Positions 1 through 11,337 of a stretch of DNA of 64,000 bases are shown in pieces. The notes under the pieces are model-generated. The model saw nothing but the letters and a program-made list of their open reading frames with translations. It had not been told where the DNA came from and did not search any database. Position 1 is the stretch's first letter; every line of letters starts with the position of its first letter. Source of the DNA: Erodium maritimum (lineage: Eukaryota > Streptophyta > Magnoliopsida > Geraniales > Geraniaceae); contig OY997592.1 of the NCBI GenBank assembly GCA_963921825.1, positions 32,095,730 through 32,159,729 on the forward strand, read 5' to 3'. A program made the position numbers and the translations under genes.

Positions 1-28
1 GTTAGCCAAGGTTATGTGTCATTTTCTC
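1..28. mobile_element. Edge of a truncated MULE-type foldback element
   Basis: The first bases are nearly the reverse complement of the start of the foldback element at 2412 (GGGAAAATGACACATAACC on the other strand). This is therefore the outer end of a related inverted-repeat element whose body lies before the window. It faces the copy at 2412 across a 2.4-kb spacer. No target duplication can be checked here. Confidence 0.5.
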
Positions 29-304
29 TTATTTTAATAATTTAATTTATTATTAATTAATTTTTTTAATATTATTTTAATAATTTATTTTATTATTGAT
101 TAGTTTTTTCAAATTTATTTTAATTTTGTTAAGAATTTAATAAAATATTAATTCAGCATCCACTCAGAATAAGAGTTTTAATTTGAGCCTCCCATTGTAG
201 AACACATTAAATTTAAGGACTCAAACTCGTTATTTTGCACAATCAACATACGAGTCTTTAATACGTATTCTGTATACGAATCTTTATGATGTATACGCTC
301 TAAG

Positions 305-2411
305 CTAGAAGAAACCCTCTGCAACGCCTTTCTTCAAAACCCTAAAGCTAAGTCATCGCCGTCATTGTGTGCCCTCCACCTGCGATAGTCTTGCGCTCCG
401 GCCACAACTGTCATCGTGAAAGCCTTCCCCTCCCTCTTTTCTACCTCTTTCCCCTGTTTTTTTCTTTCTCCTTCTCGTCTTCTAGTTGCAGATCTGCAGC
501 CTCTGGTCGCCTTCCCTCGTGCCTTACCGATCTCGTTCGATCTCGTGGTCCTTGAGTTCGCTTGACTCATCGGATAACACGATCGTGGAGGATTGGAACC
601 GGAGGAGCTGCGCGTGCTCTAGTTAGTGAGGTTTGTTCGTCGGAGGAGTAGCCCCTGATCTCGGTTTGTGGTGCTCGGTGCTTTGTCGTCTCACGCTAGC
701 TGCTCGTTGGAGCTCTATCCTCGACCTCCCTGAGCTGGCTCTAGGTTCCGATTTTTCTCTCGAGTTGTCATGTGTTTTCTAGGTTTTCGTTCGGTGGTAG
801 TCCCGCGATCTATTTGGAGAGGATGGGGTCAGTTTAGGGTGCTGCGGGCTGCCAGTTTGTGTGCAGGCACTTGTTTGGAGGCTGTGGGTGTGGGTCAAGA
901 TGCTCGCCAGTTTCTGCAGGTCGGGAAAGGGTATTGGCCAGCAGGTTGTGGTCCGGACCAAGTCAGGGCCGGGTCCGATATGGGTAGGGTCGGGCTTGAT
1001 CCGGGTTGTGTTTGAACAGAGTGAGTGGTTTTCTCCTTCTTCCTCGCCGGAGCTTTTGGTTCTTTTGACTGCCTCTTCTGTTTCTCGGGTCCTCAGTTTG
1101 GGGGTGTCCTTGTCGCTCGATAGATCTGGCTTTGGGCTCTTTTCGGGTTTGGCTTCGCTCGTGCTCGGTATTATTACAGGCTTTCTCCCTCGGGTCCTCG
1201 TTTGGTGTTGGCCGGCGAGGGGTTATCATTTTCGATATCAGAACGCTCAGCTCGAGTTCCAGTCTCGGATCCCCTGATCGTGGAGGGTCAATCTTTGGCC
1301 GTTGGTGTGATGATAGAAGCAGGCTTGCCGTTCTTTTTTTGGATCCGTTCGTGATGGTCCTCAGACGGCTTGGTTCAGATTTATCATGGGAAGCGTTTCT
1401 TGATCGTCTGGATCTTTGATTCGTTGTAAATCTGATCTCCTCCCTCGGCGTCGCGGATGGTCGGAAGCCCGGGGGTGGTGTTCCGCTTCTCTTCTGGCTT
1501 TAGTTTCAATCCTGTCTGGGTGCACGCTGGCTCGTGCTCGGTATACCTACAGGCCTTCCCCTTCGGGTCCTCTCTTGGTGTCGGCCGACGAGGGGTTACC
1601 AGTCTCGGTATCGGAATGCTCAGCTCCAGTTCAGCCTCGGATCCTCGGAAGTGCTGATTTTCTACTGCCTTCTTGTTGGAGTGTATTGGTCGGATGCTCG
1701 GTCGTGGTGTTGCGCTTCTTTTTTGGTTTTGGTGTCACATATGTCCGGGTTTGTGCTCGGTATAAGTACAAGCTTTCCCCTTTGGGTCCTCGCTTGGTGT
1801 TGGTCGGCGAGGGGTTACCGGTCTCGGTTTCGGAACGCTCGGCTCAACTGTAGCTTCGGATCCCCGGAAGTGATGTCTTACTATTACCTTCTTGGAAGTT
1901 TGTGCTCGATCTCGGTAGAAATACCGATCCTCTCCCTTTGGGGCTTTTCTCGGTGTTGGCCGGAATCGGAGGACTGAGTTCGAGCTCCATCGTCCGCGAT
2001 CGAGCAAATCTTTGGATGCTATCGACGACCTGATTTTTCTTCGGACTTGCTGCAGCTTGGGTCGTTGTGTTCTTAGTGCTTCACGGTTGGAAAATATAGG
2101 TTTTAAGACCTATTTTTTACGTCTTGAGCTTCATGGTTGGAAAATTAGGGTATTAGACCTTTCTTCACCTTTTTCATGTTCTTCAAGTTTGTAAAATCTG
2201 GTTAGTTGACCTTGTTTTTCTTGTTTGCACCCAGGTTGGGCTGCTTTCTGTAGTTGTTGGTTTCATGGGTCTGGTTTGACCTTATCATTGTTGTTTCCCC
2301 TTGTTGAGATTGTCATGACGTTGTGCTGTCATGCCAATGCTCGAGTCTGTTCAGCTTCTGTAGCTAGAAGTTTGATGCTTGGTTTATAAAAATTTTGGCT
2401 TATTAAAAAAA
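305..2411 (+). repeat. GC-rich repeat-bearing retroelement-like block
   Basis: This block is far more GC-rich than its flanks and has no long intact reading frame. Between 1161 and 1970 it carries three good copies and one decayed copy of an approximately 120-bp unit anchored by GTGCTCGGTAT (1161, 1534, 1753, and a diverged copy at 1902). Each unit then has a conserved GGTCCTC..TTGGTGT..GGCCGGCGAGGGGTTA-like core and ends in CTCGGATCCC. The block ends at 2386-2411 in an A-rich tail after TTTGGCTTATT, which resembles plant LINE 3' ends. My best reading is a non-autonomous LINE-like element with a tandem-repeat 5' region. A GC-rich gene leader or another retroelement class is possible. Short open frames across it are not convincing proteins. 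The stretch 29-304 is AT-rich and shows nothing. Confidence 0.4.
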
Positions 2412-3161
2412 GGGAAAATGACACATAACCCTGGCTAACTATCACCGTTTTTCACATCACCCCCTCACTATTTTTTGTGACATTTAACTCCTTTAACTTC
2501 TATTTTTTTCACTTTAATCTAACGGTGTTAAATTTTGGATGGAAACAACCATGTGCAAAACACATGATGTTTTATTTTTATTAAATGACATATCTATCCT
2601 TTCATATATACTAACTTAACCTAACTAAACTCAAACCCTTATCTCTCCCCTTTTTCCTCTTTCTCATTTCCTCTCAACCGCACAAAGCTTCCAACTCTAA
2701 ACTCTCACCTCCAATTATCTTCTCTACTCTTCTCTCCTCTCAAACACTTCTTCTTTCCCTCACTCTTATAACTTTCATTAATGTGCTTTTATACTTATAT
2801 ATTAATACGGGTGAGAGCAAGAAGAAGTGTTTGAGATCAGAGAAGAGTAAAGGAAATAATTGGAGGTGAAAGTTTGGAGTTTGAAGCTTTATGCGGTTGA
2901 GAGGAAATGAGAAAGAGGAAGAGGGGGAGAGATAATGGTTTGAGTTTAGTTAGGTTAAGTTAGTATGTATGAAAGGATAGTTATGTCATTTAATAAAAAT
3001 AAAACATCATGTGCTTTACACATGAGTTTTTCCATCCAAAATTTAACACCGTTAGATTAAAATGAAAAAATAAAAGTTAAATAAGTTAAATGTCACAAAA
3101 AATAGTAAGAGGATGATATGAAAAACGATGATAATTAGTCAAAATTACATGTCATTTTCCC
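2412..3161. mobile_element. 750-bp foldback MITE, Mutator-like
   Basis: The two halves are inverted copies of each other. The left arm, about 2412-2770, begins GGGAAAATGACA, and the right arm, about 2810-3161, ends in the near-reverse complement (ATGTCATTTTCCC). The shared interior reads as TTAACACCGTTAGATTAAA on one arm and its complement on the other. The 9 bp on each side, TTAAAAAAA (2403-2411) and TTAAATAAA (3162-3170), differ at one position, which fits a 9-bp MULE-type target duplication. The element is non-coding. It inserted about 320 bp upstream of the p24 gene. The family assignment is inferred from the duplication length and long terminal inverted repeats. Confidence 0.75.
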
Positions 3162-3486
3162 TTAAATAAAAAACTATTCTTTAGTTTGGAGTTTCCATTT
3201 CTCAGATTCCAAACAAACAGGCGAGGACGTGGCAGTTTCCTGTCGGATCCAATACAGCACAACTGAAATAAAAAAATAATAGAAGTGGTGGAAATTACTT
3301 AAATAAAAAAAGAAGTGGAAAAATTCTAAAATTGTAGTCAGTGGTTCGCATAACTAACTAACAAGAAGCCGAAATAAGCGGTGCAGAATAATTTTGGTGC
3401 AATCGGAGGTAATAATCGCATTTTAGATTGATGAACTTTTGTTAAATCGAATCGATTCAATTCAGGATTGAGGATTGAGGATTTGG
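3162..3486 (+). promoter_or_regulatory. p24 gene upstream region and 5' leader
   Basis: This is a short AT-rich interval between the foldback element and the first ATG of the p24 gene. It must hold the core promoter and leader unless transcription starts inside the foldback element. I saw no unambiguous TATA box or start site. Confidence 0.35.
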
Positions 3487-4438
3487 ATGGAGATGGGTTC
3501 TGTACGAATTGTGGGTGTGGCAGTTTTGGGGATTTTGTTGAGCCTGGCGCAATCATCGTATGGGATCCGATTTGTGATTGACAGAGAAGAGTGCTTCTCT
3601 CACAATGTCGAATACGAAGGCGACACAGTTCATGTTTCTTTCGTTGTTATTAAGGCCGATGCTCCTTGGCACTACGGAGACGATGGTGTTGATCTTGAGG
3701 TATTTATGTTGTTGATTAATTAAAGTTCCTGTTGGGTTATGGGATCATTAATTAACGATTAAGATGATATGGGTGTGAGTGAGAGAGTTTTGTATATCCA
3801 TATTGATTATGTAGCGCTGTGTTGAAGAACAGATCAAGGGACCTGCTGGTGAACATGTTCATGAGTTCCATGACCGCACCAGTGAGAAATACGAGTTTGT
3901 GGTCCACAGGAAAGGCCTCTACCGCTTCTGCTTCTATAACAAGTCCCCATATCATGAAACCATCGACTTCGATGTACATGTTGGCCACTTCACCTACTTT
4001 GATCAGCATGCCAAAGACGGTATGTATTTCACTTGTTCTTGTTGCCTACAATGGATATGGATCGGAGAGAGCTCTATAATCAAACCTGTTTTGTTTTGCA
4101 AATGTGTGCAGAGCATTTTAACCCCTTGTTGGAGCAGATCGCTAAGTTGGAGGAAGCTCTTTACAACATCCAGTTCGAACAGCATTGGTTAGAGGCTCAG
4201 ACTGACCGCCAAGCTTTAAGTACTGTTTCTCTTTCGATTTTTACATGTTTTTCTTTGAGACCAGTTACACAGAAACTTATGTTTCTATTATAACTTGGCT
4301 GCAGTGAATGATGGCATGAGCCAGAGAGCAATGTACAAGGCAATGTTCGAATCTGCCGCCCTTGTTGGGGCTAGCGTCCTCCAAGTCATCCTTCTGCAAC
4401 GCTTGTTTGACCGTAAGCTCGGGACATCTAGAGTTTAG
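3487..4438 (+). CDS. p24beta3: p24-beta family cargo receptor (GOLD/emp24 domain)
   Basis: Four exons, 3487-3699, 3833-4019, 4112-4219 and 4315-4438 as first read, with the last corrected to start at 4305 after the CAG at 4302-4304. They join with GT-AG introns into a 213-aa frame ending TAG at 4436-4438. A second in-frame ATG lies two codons downstream at 3493. Residues 1 to about 25 form a signal peptide (VAVLGILLSLAQSSYG). The luminal GOLD domain follows (FVIDREECFSH, then DTVHVSFVV, GLYRFCFYNKSPYHETIDFD). Next come a coiled-coil stretch (LEEALYNIQFEQHWLEAQ), one membrane helix (AALVGASVLQVILLQ) and a short tail, RLFDRKLGTSRV. Length, domain order and tail match plant p24beta3. In the family, p24 proteins cycle between ER and Golgi in COPI/COPII vesicles and select cargo. 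The gene converges on the ABC1K7-like gene, with 461 bp between stop codons. It appears intact. Confidence 0.9.
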
Positions 4439-4899
4439 CTCCAACTATGACTTCAATCATGTAGTTTATTAGTTCGAGTTGTTTTGCCCTTCAATCCTCA
4501 AATTTAATAAACTTGTTAGAAATATTTTCACTTTGTTGAGACCTGCATTTTTTACATAGTCCATATGTTTTGTTAACCTCTGTAATGTCAATTAAGTAAA
4601 TCATACATTAAAAAGAGACAAAACGTAACTGAAATATTATTTTATACACTCCTTTCACTTGAAAATAAATTAAATTTGGATTGCTTATAATAAATTTATG
4701 TTATGGTACAAGATTTTTATCCTTAAAATCCAGGCTGCTATACACAAACCTATTTCCCTCTAGTTTTGTTTCTACAAAGGTTACATGTTCTTACATTGTA
4801 TACAGCTCCCATTTTCACTATTGGATGCTCCTGTGAGTATTAAATACATTTGTTTTTGAAAGACTGAGGGTTTAGGCGACAAAATGAGCTTCATAACCC
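4439..4899. other. Convergent intergenic region (3' ends)
   Basis: This AT-rich spacer lies between the p24 stop codon and the ABC1K7-like stop codon on the opposite strand. It must contain both 3' UTRs. An AATAAA-like A-rich stretch (TTTAATAAAC near 4502) could serve as the p24 polyadenylation signal. Nothing else was seen. Confidence 0.5.
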
Positions 4900-7800
4900 T
4901 CATAACATCTTCTCGAATTTATCGAGCCTCTTCACCCTCTGCATCGACCTAATGAGCAGTGTCAAGAAGACTCCTGCAAGTTGACAGATCCACCCATCAA
5001 TATCAGCAGCATTGGACATTAAGGAATACCAAGTTTAGTTTTATGGTTATAGGGTGTTTAAGTATGTCACCTGCACCAACAAATGATCCGTTTGCTATAA
5101 CTTCACTACCTTGACTGGTGAATGTAACCCCGAGGTTCAGCAAGGTTCCTCCTAAGACCGTGTACATTGTTGCCATCTGTAGTATTGTTGCTTTTCTAGC
5201 TGATCTTTCGGACTGAAAAAGAAGTTTCATGGTTTAGGGTTAAAATGATGTTCAACTAGAAGATTGAGAACTCGAGGGCGATGCCTTTTTATGTTTACAG
5301 TGATGAATAATACCTCAAGCACCCGAACTCTAAGCTTCAAGTCGCCAGATTCGAGCTGTTGCACAAACTCCTCTATCCTCTGAACTCTGTATGGCATGGA
5401 CATGGTGTAGCTTCTTGCCTGAAAATAGTATATATGTATATATATATGAAGTGGTATAGTTCGAAATTTGGTGGAAATATAACATACTAGAAATGAGAAG
5501 TGTACATCATTGGCTTGCTTTGTTATCTCCTGCACAATTTGTGGCCCGTTGCTCTGCTTCTGCCGGACGTCTAATAGCTCCTGTTAGGTGTTGTGAAATC
5601 AACAGTTTTGTCATCAATCGTATAACTGATAAGGTCCCACCATATGGAAGGCTATGCACAGTATGATTATCTAAGAAAAAGCATGGAACCTGTGCATATG
5701 GTGCAGCAATCTTTGCAAAGGAAAAATCAGGATTCAGAATGTACCCAATACCTGCAATGTAACACTGATAATTAGAGAAGACAAGGCCATTTTGCTTCCA
5801 AGTTCTAAGTAAGGCTCAGAACATAGAAAGTAAGGTTAGTTTTGTTTGATGGTTTGGCTATTGTGAAACTAGATCTGGAAGAAGGCACTAAATCGGCTTC
5901 CAAATCATCACTACACATGGAAAGAAGTCATCCAACTTGTACGCCTTATTATGCACATATGTAAGGAATGGTAAGGGGTGATTCAGTAATTTTGAGGAAT
6001 AACTCAATGCTAGTGAGACGTGGAAAGAGAGAGCACCTTCGAGGGTTGAAAATGCCCTCAGAACAAAGGTAAAGGTGGACGGGAACCTGAACGGTTGATC
6101 TTGTGCAATTGCAAATAAGTCCTGCCACAAAATCTCAGCACGTTAGCAAATTCTCATACTATAATTAGGAAATTATAAAATCGCATATTTTGTGAAAAAG
6201 AAAAGGCAAACCTCTCCAATTGCAGAAAAAGTGGCCTGCTGATCAGGTGTTTGGTTCAGCAAATTGTCCAAAAAGAACTGAACAGATCTCCTCACCTGAG
6301 TACAGAATAAAAAGAAGATAATATATGAATATTTATTGAAACATGTATTGAACAGAAGAATCATTCAGTTCAGGCAAGTCCTTACTGCTGACAAGTCTCC
6401 CGTGGGCTGAAGGGCTTCGAGCTCTATGAGGCGTTGCATAACCTGTACGATGGTTGCTTGCAATTAGAAGGGATTCTAGCAGGACCAATCATGTTGGTGT
6501 AATTACAAGTTCCTAAAACTCATTGCATGTTCAAGAAACAACGCATCATATCAAAGTGAAATACAAAGGGGATATAATGTATATACCTTTTTTGCATCTT
6601 TTTCATAAACAGCATAGAAAAGATCAAGCAACCTTTCCCGAGTAAAAGATTTGATCTCCCCCATCATACCAAAATCATAATAGATGAGTGCCTCATCCAC
6701 ATCAATAGCAAGATTCCCTGGATGAGGGTCAGCGTGAAAGAAACCAGTTCTCAATATCTGAATTAACACCAAACAACCCTTAAATCAGCAAACAATGTAT
6801 ATGCAGACTTAACATATTCAAAATCACAATATCAGTAGGAGTCCATATCAAAAGGGCTAATAACTCCAACCTGAATTAAGTATGCTTCAATAGCACGTGA
6901 TGAAATTCGAGACCGACTGAAACCCCGAGCATCTATCATATCTAACTTATTTATCTTCACACCTGTGCGTAGAAGCAACAAGTCAGTCAAATGAAAATAT
7001 TCATATATATTAGTGCCGCAGCCTCAAACTTATGAGGTAAAATTTGATGAAATCTCGAACAAAAAGAAGAAAATGTTAAGTGCGGGATCGAACCTGGTAC
7101 ATACTCCAATGTCAGCACCTTTTTGGCAGTATAGTCCCAGAAAACCAACTAAAAGAAGGGAAAAAAAGTTACTCAAGTAAGAATCAGTATGACACAGTTT
7201 GTCCTTTAGCTCTACATGTCCGTATTAAAAATGTTGAGAAGAATGGAAAAGGAATTATTCGAACAAGATTTAGTTTTCTTGTAAAGTTGTAGAAAGAAAC
7301 ATACCGGTACTCGGACCCACTTTAAATTCCGAAAATCTCGTCGGAATCTATCAGCATTTTTCCCTTCATTGATATAATCAATTTCTTGATACAAAATCCT
7401 GAAAGCATTATAAGCACAAGCATAATCAAGATGGAAAGTCAAACACTACGAGTTGAACTCTTATTTCTTATTTTGGGGAAGAGGGAGTAGAGTATATATG
7501 CCAAAAACCTGACTTATATTCTAAACTTTGAAAAGTCATATAAATGCAACACGTTCGACTAACACATACTCATTACTTACGTGGCACATTCTTCATATAT
7601 ACCAGTCCAATCTCTTGATGGACCACCAAGGGTTTCACTTTTCTGAAAATATTCTGCAATCAGCTTTAAATTTCCTGAATGGAAGCAACACATGTTTAGT
7701 TAAAATAAGAACTAAAACCTGACTTCATGCATCTTTCCAGATCCCTCACTATTAAGAATGTTTAGAAAGAAAGCAATCAGATAAAACAATTTCTATATGG

Positions 7801-9948
7801 GTAAACATGTGCCATCGTAATACTATCTGTACTACTGTTTCTTTCTGATTGAAAAAGTCATGCAAGCAACAAATTCTAAAACCACATGCATTTCTATGCA
7901 CTGTTAAATGAGCATATGGAGCTTGAAACAGCCTCACATGAAAAATCATCAGGAACTGTACTAAGAAAATAATTCCTAGAACATACAGAAAGGGAAATTC
8001 AACTTAGGATTTTATAATTATAACATGTAGTATAAGAAAAAGGGATAATTGTCCCAAACTACCCTAAAGTTTCGTCCACAAACGAGTTGATGCACAAAGT
8101 TTTGTCCACGCTTTGTGGGTGCACTGAAGTTTTGTCCATTGAAGTTTTGTCCACGCTTCTATTCAATCCGGGAAGCACTGCCCAGACCATCATTCTGAAC
8201 ATCCCTATTACGTCAAAACTAAAAAAGTTGTGGACAAAACTTCAGGGTAGCCACACAGCGTGGACGAAACTTTGTGCATCAACTCGTTTGTGGACGAAAC
8301 TTTAGGGTAGTTTTGGACAATTATCCCTAAGAAAAAAGTACTGCATACGTAAATCAATGTCAAAAAGCTTCTTGAGACCAGGCCTTTGAACTTTCACCAC
8401 TACTTGTTCTCCGTTGTGAAGGATAGCCCGATGTACCTAAAGACACAAAAACTTGAAATCAGTTCCACATATAATACTCATCCAAGTAAGCAACACCCGA
8501 AGAAATCAGCATACTGAAATTATTACTCAAGACTTCGAAATGCACCGTGTTTTAATAAGCATTCAAGAAAATGACATAGAACAGAACCCATCAATCCTTA
8601 CTCACCCTTTAGCAAGAGAGTAAACATAGTTGTACTACTATTTTCTTTCAAAATACGTACAAGAATAATTTTGGTAATGCTTATAATATGGAAATGAGTG
8701 TGTCACACTCAAGCTAGCTATAAAATTTAAAAGCACTGAACAGACTTTACATAGCTTCAATACTTTACCAGAAACATTACAAAAAGGAGAACTGGATACC
8801 TGACCAAGACTGGCTGCAGCAATAGGCTGGTCTTCGAACTCCTTGTACAATACCTTAATTGGAGCTCCCAGTTCCTTCTCAATGAATTCTCTTGCTTTCT
8901 TTGGTGAGAAGGCAGGGACCCTATCCTGAGTTATGTATAGTAGGAGATTTATATCAGATTTGAAAGGCAAATCAAGAAGTGAAACATCTTCTTTATCCAA
9001 AAGAAAAATATATTGCTTCAGGTGTATGGGAAGGACATTATTTACCAAGTACTCGGAGAGAGAGAGAGAGATATTAAGATATACCTGCAATTTGGCAAGC
9101 TCGTCAACAAATTCACGTGGAAATAGATCCGACCTTGTTGAAGATAATTGTCCTAGTTTGATAAAAGTGGGGCCTAGTTGCAGTACACGTTCCCTTAGCC
9201 ATGAAGCAGTTTTCCGTCTTCTGTCTTTCTGAAGGAGATCATTTATAAATACACATGATATAAGAAGTGGATCAAACATATATCTGCAGTAACAAAATAT
9301 ACCTGTACTACAATCATGTGAGGAGCCAGCAAGTTAGTATCAGGACAGAAAACAATGATGTCAAGCATCAAAACTAACCTGCTTTTCTTCTGAGAAGCCT
9401 CCAACATATGCCCATTTTTCGTTGTCAAAAAGAACACGAACGCGTAAGGAAAGAATAAAAGACCACACATCTATTGTTCTTTGCCAGGAGCTGTAATTTT
9501 CATTGGCCCAACTGAAACCTTCATCTGAGGGTAGAACTTTTAGCTCCTCCAATGGGGGAAGGTTTCTGGATTCACTTAGCTTTGGTGTGTTAACCAGAGC
9601 CGGGGTAGGATTTGTCTTCTTTAGGGTTGTTCCATTGACAACTCTCGTTGTTCCATTCACCTTCTCTATTTTATCAGCAGAAAAGGCCTTTTGTCTTGCA
9701 GCCTCAGTTGCAGGTACCATTCTAACAGCACGTCCATTGGTACCTGATTTTGAGGGTGATTCCGCCTGTCTCATTTTCACTTGCAACCGAAAAGATCTGT
9801 GATTCATGGCTGAATTGTGAGTTCTGTCAAATATCACAAACTGAGTTGAGATCGAGTTTGAGAAACTGAGGCTCTCTGCCATCCTTCCTTGATTTATTAA
9901 CTCTCCATTGCGGCAATAGCAGCTGTGTGAAGCCAATATTGCTGCCAT
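4900..9948 (-). CDS. ABC1K7: Chloroplast ABC1-type atypical kinase, SIA1/ABC1K7-like
   Basis: Seventeen coding exons in minus-strand order: 9379-9948, 9085-9228, 8800-8925, 8349-8436, 7581-7674, 7305-7398, 7094-7148, 6871-6962, 6587-6757, 6386-6442, 6212-6295, 6037-6121, 5690-5751, 5506-5580, 5314-5418, 5071-5212, 4900-4973. They total 2118 nt in frame, 705 aa. The first ~60 residues look like a plastid transit peptide. Kinase-like signatures are complete: KLGQ (~214-217), AAASLGQ (~274-280), VVVK (Lys ~295), QEID (~345-348), HADPHPGN (~429-436) and DFG (~449-451). A hydrophobic C-terminal segment (MYTVLGGTLLNLGVTF) follows. In Arabidopsis, ABC1K7/SIA1 acts with ABC1K8 in plastid lipid and stress/iron responses; that role is carried over by family resemblance. 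Intron 4 holds a MITE. The paralogue ABC1K8 is less likely because the segment LPSDEGFSWANENYSS is SIA1-like. The gene appears intact. Confidence 0.9.
8042..8327. mobile_element. 286-bp MULE-type MITE in ABC1K7-like intron 4
   Basis: The terminal inverted repeats are about 70 bp: GGGATAATTGTCC at the left and its exact complement at the right, continuing through CTAAAGTTTCGTCCAC on both sides. The element is flanked by a perfect 9-bp duplication, TAAGAAAAA (8033-8041 and 8328-8336), typical of Mutator-like elements. It lies wholly within the intron between exons 8349-8436 and 7581-7674. It has no coding capacity; short open frames in it are chance. Confidence 0.85.
9054..9072. repeat. (GA)n microsatellite in intron
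   Basis: A short GA dinucleotide run lies inside the intron between ABC1K7-like exons 9085-9228 and 8800-8925. No function is inferred. Confidence 0.8.
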
Positions 9949-10900
9949 TAAAGCAGCTGTTACCTGCGGAATTGTCATTCAACATAGAGGTTGTGTCAAT
10001 ATGTGCCATTAAAAAGAGATTCTTCAGAGTTGAGGAGCTACATAAAATATTTCAACTTCTCAACCAACATAGATAAACAATGGACTTCAATAGGGATCAT
10101 GAAAACAAAATGATAAAGGTGAGAGACCTGAACATCAAATCTTGAAGAACAATGAGCAGTAGCATGTAAGAGCAAGTGACAGTTGTTTTCAAAATAAAGG
10201 ATGGAAAAAAAAAAGAGTTTCTTTCTATCACTTAATAGACCAACCTGACAAGGTACCTGAATAGAAAATAAAGCTATAATATAAGTAGCCCGATTAGAAT
10301 ATCAATGACGTCTGCAATTAGCTGAACTTCATAACTGTACATGAGCATGGAAATTTCCATCGAGATTAAAACTGTAAGAATTGGACCAAAAATATATACA
10401 TACCCACAGAACAAGCTTCACTATCCATTACCCATCATCAATCTAGAAAGCAAGAGATTGACCGAAACTTGAATCAAAACAATGAAAAACTCTGTGCCGC
10501 AATTTGTAGTACCAATCACCAAAATAATATTTTTTTTTAAAATAACAAAAACCCAGTTCAATAGGAAGGAAAACAGAAGAACCTAACGCAGGTTGCAGGA
10601 ATTTTCTCGATAGCCAAACAGACCCAGTAAATAAAAATGCGAGCTTGGTTGGTTACTCACCGTGACACAAAGGCTCAAAATTAGGAAGTGTGAAGTTGTG
10701 GGTGCACAGCAGAGCAAGGTGAGATGGATATATATAATATTGGGTGCTGTAATGTCGATTAAGCAAGTAAAAAAGACGAAAAGTGAGGAATTGAAGAGTT
10801 GGGAAGAAGAAAAGAGAAGAGAGAGAGAGACCGAGGAGGCTTGGAGGAAGGAGCAGGCGTGTACTCCTTGGCAACTGTGGCTTCAAGCTTCGTTCCTGCT
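9949..10900 (-). promoter_or_regulatory. ABC1K7-like 5' leader with probable 5'-UTR intron
   Basis: Directly upstream of the chosen ATG (9946-9948), an acceptor (TTCCGCAG on the minus strand) ends at 9964. The best upstream donor is ACG|GTGAGTAA, with its GT at 10659-10660. This gives a leader intron of about 697 bp, 9964-10660, and a non-coding first exon starting at 10661 and extending towards ~10900. That exon contains a purine-rich GAGA tract near 10813-10832 on the plus strand. The ATG was chosen because it follows this acceptor and begins a transit-peptide-like sequence (MAAILASHS). Transcript ends are not visible. Confidence 0.5.
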
Positions 10901-11337
10901 AATTTAGCGGTTGTGGACAAACCGAGATACAAAAATGGAAGAAAGGAAGGATCTTTAAGGAGCACCACCAGTCACTCTGATGGCTGCGTGTAACGTGCTG
11001 GGCTTCCCAATTGTTTTGTCAAACTATTTACCTTCTTCTTATTGTTATTGTTTGTACCCATCTTTGTCTTCCATAATTTACGATAATTAGTTCACCAACC
11101 ACATTTCAATTCAAACTTATTTTCGTTTAAGAATGAAGTTTTATACCATGAACCTCACAAATCTTAATTTCACTCGATCAATAAGATAATGTCAATTATA
11201 GACCAATGAATCCTATGGTTTTTGGGTTGAGTTTGGCAATTCATGCGCTCAATTATAGGAACAAAAATAATCCCAAGACTAATTAGTTGTTGCAATCGTG
11301 GATCCGTGGTCACCTTCAGAGTCTTTCGTTTTGTAAA
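10901..11337. other. Intergenic region upstream of ABC1K7-like gene
   Basis: This is presumed promoter sequence of the minus-strand ABC1K7-like gene, running up to the target duplication of the MULE-like element at 11338. I see no gene, repeat or clear motif in it. Confidence 0.4.

Noticed and set aside
861..1853. Overlapping plus-strand frames of 95-147 codons
   Set aside because: They are spread over all three frames of a GC-rich repeat block. There is no domain, and several frames overlap with no preference.
7085..7098. GGTTCGATCCCGC on the minus strand, like a tRNA B box
   Set aside because: It straddles an exon-intron boundary of the ABC1K7-like gene, with no A box or cloverleaf nearby.
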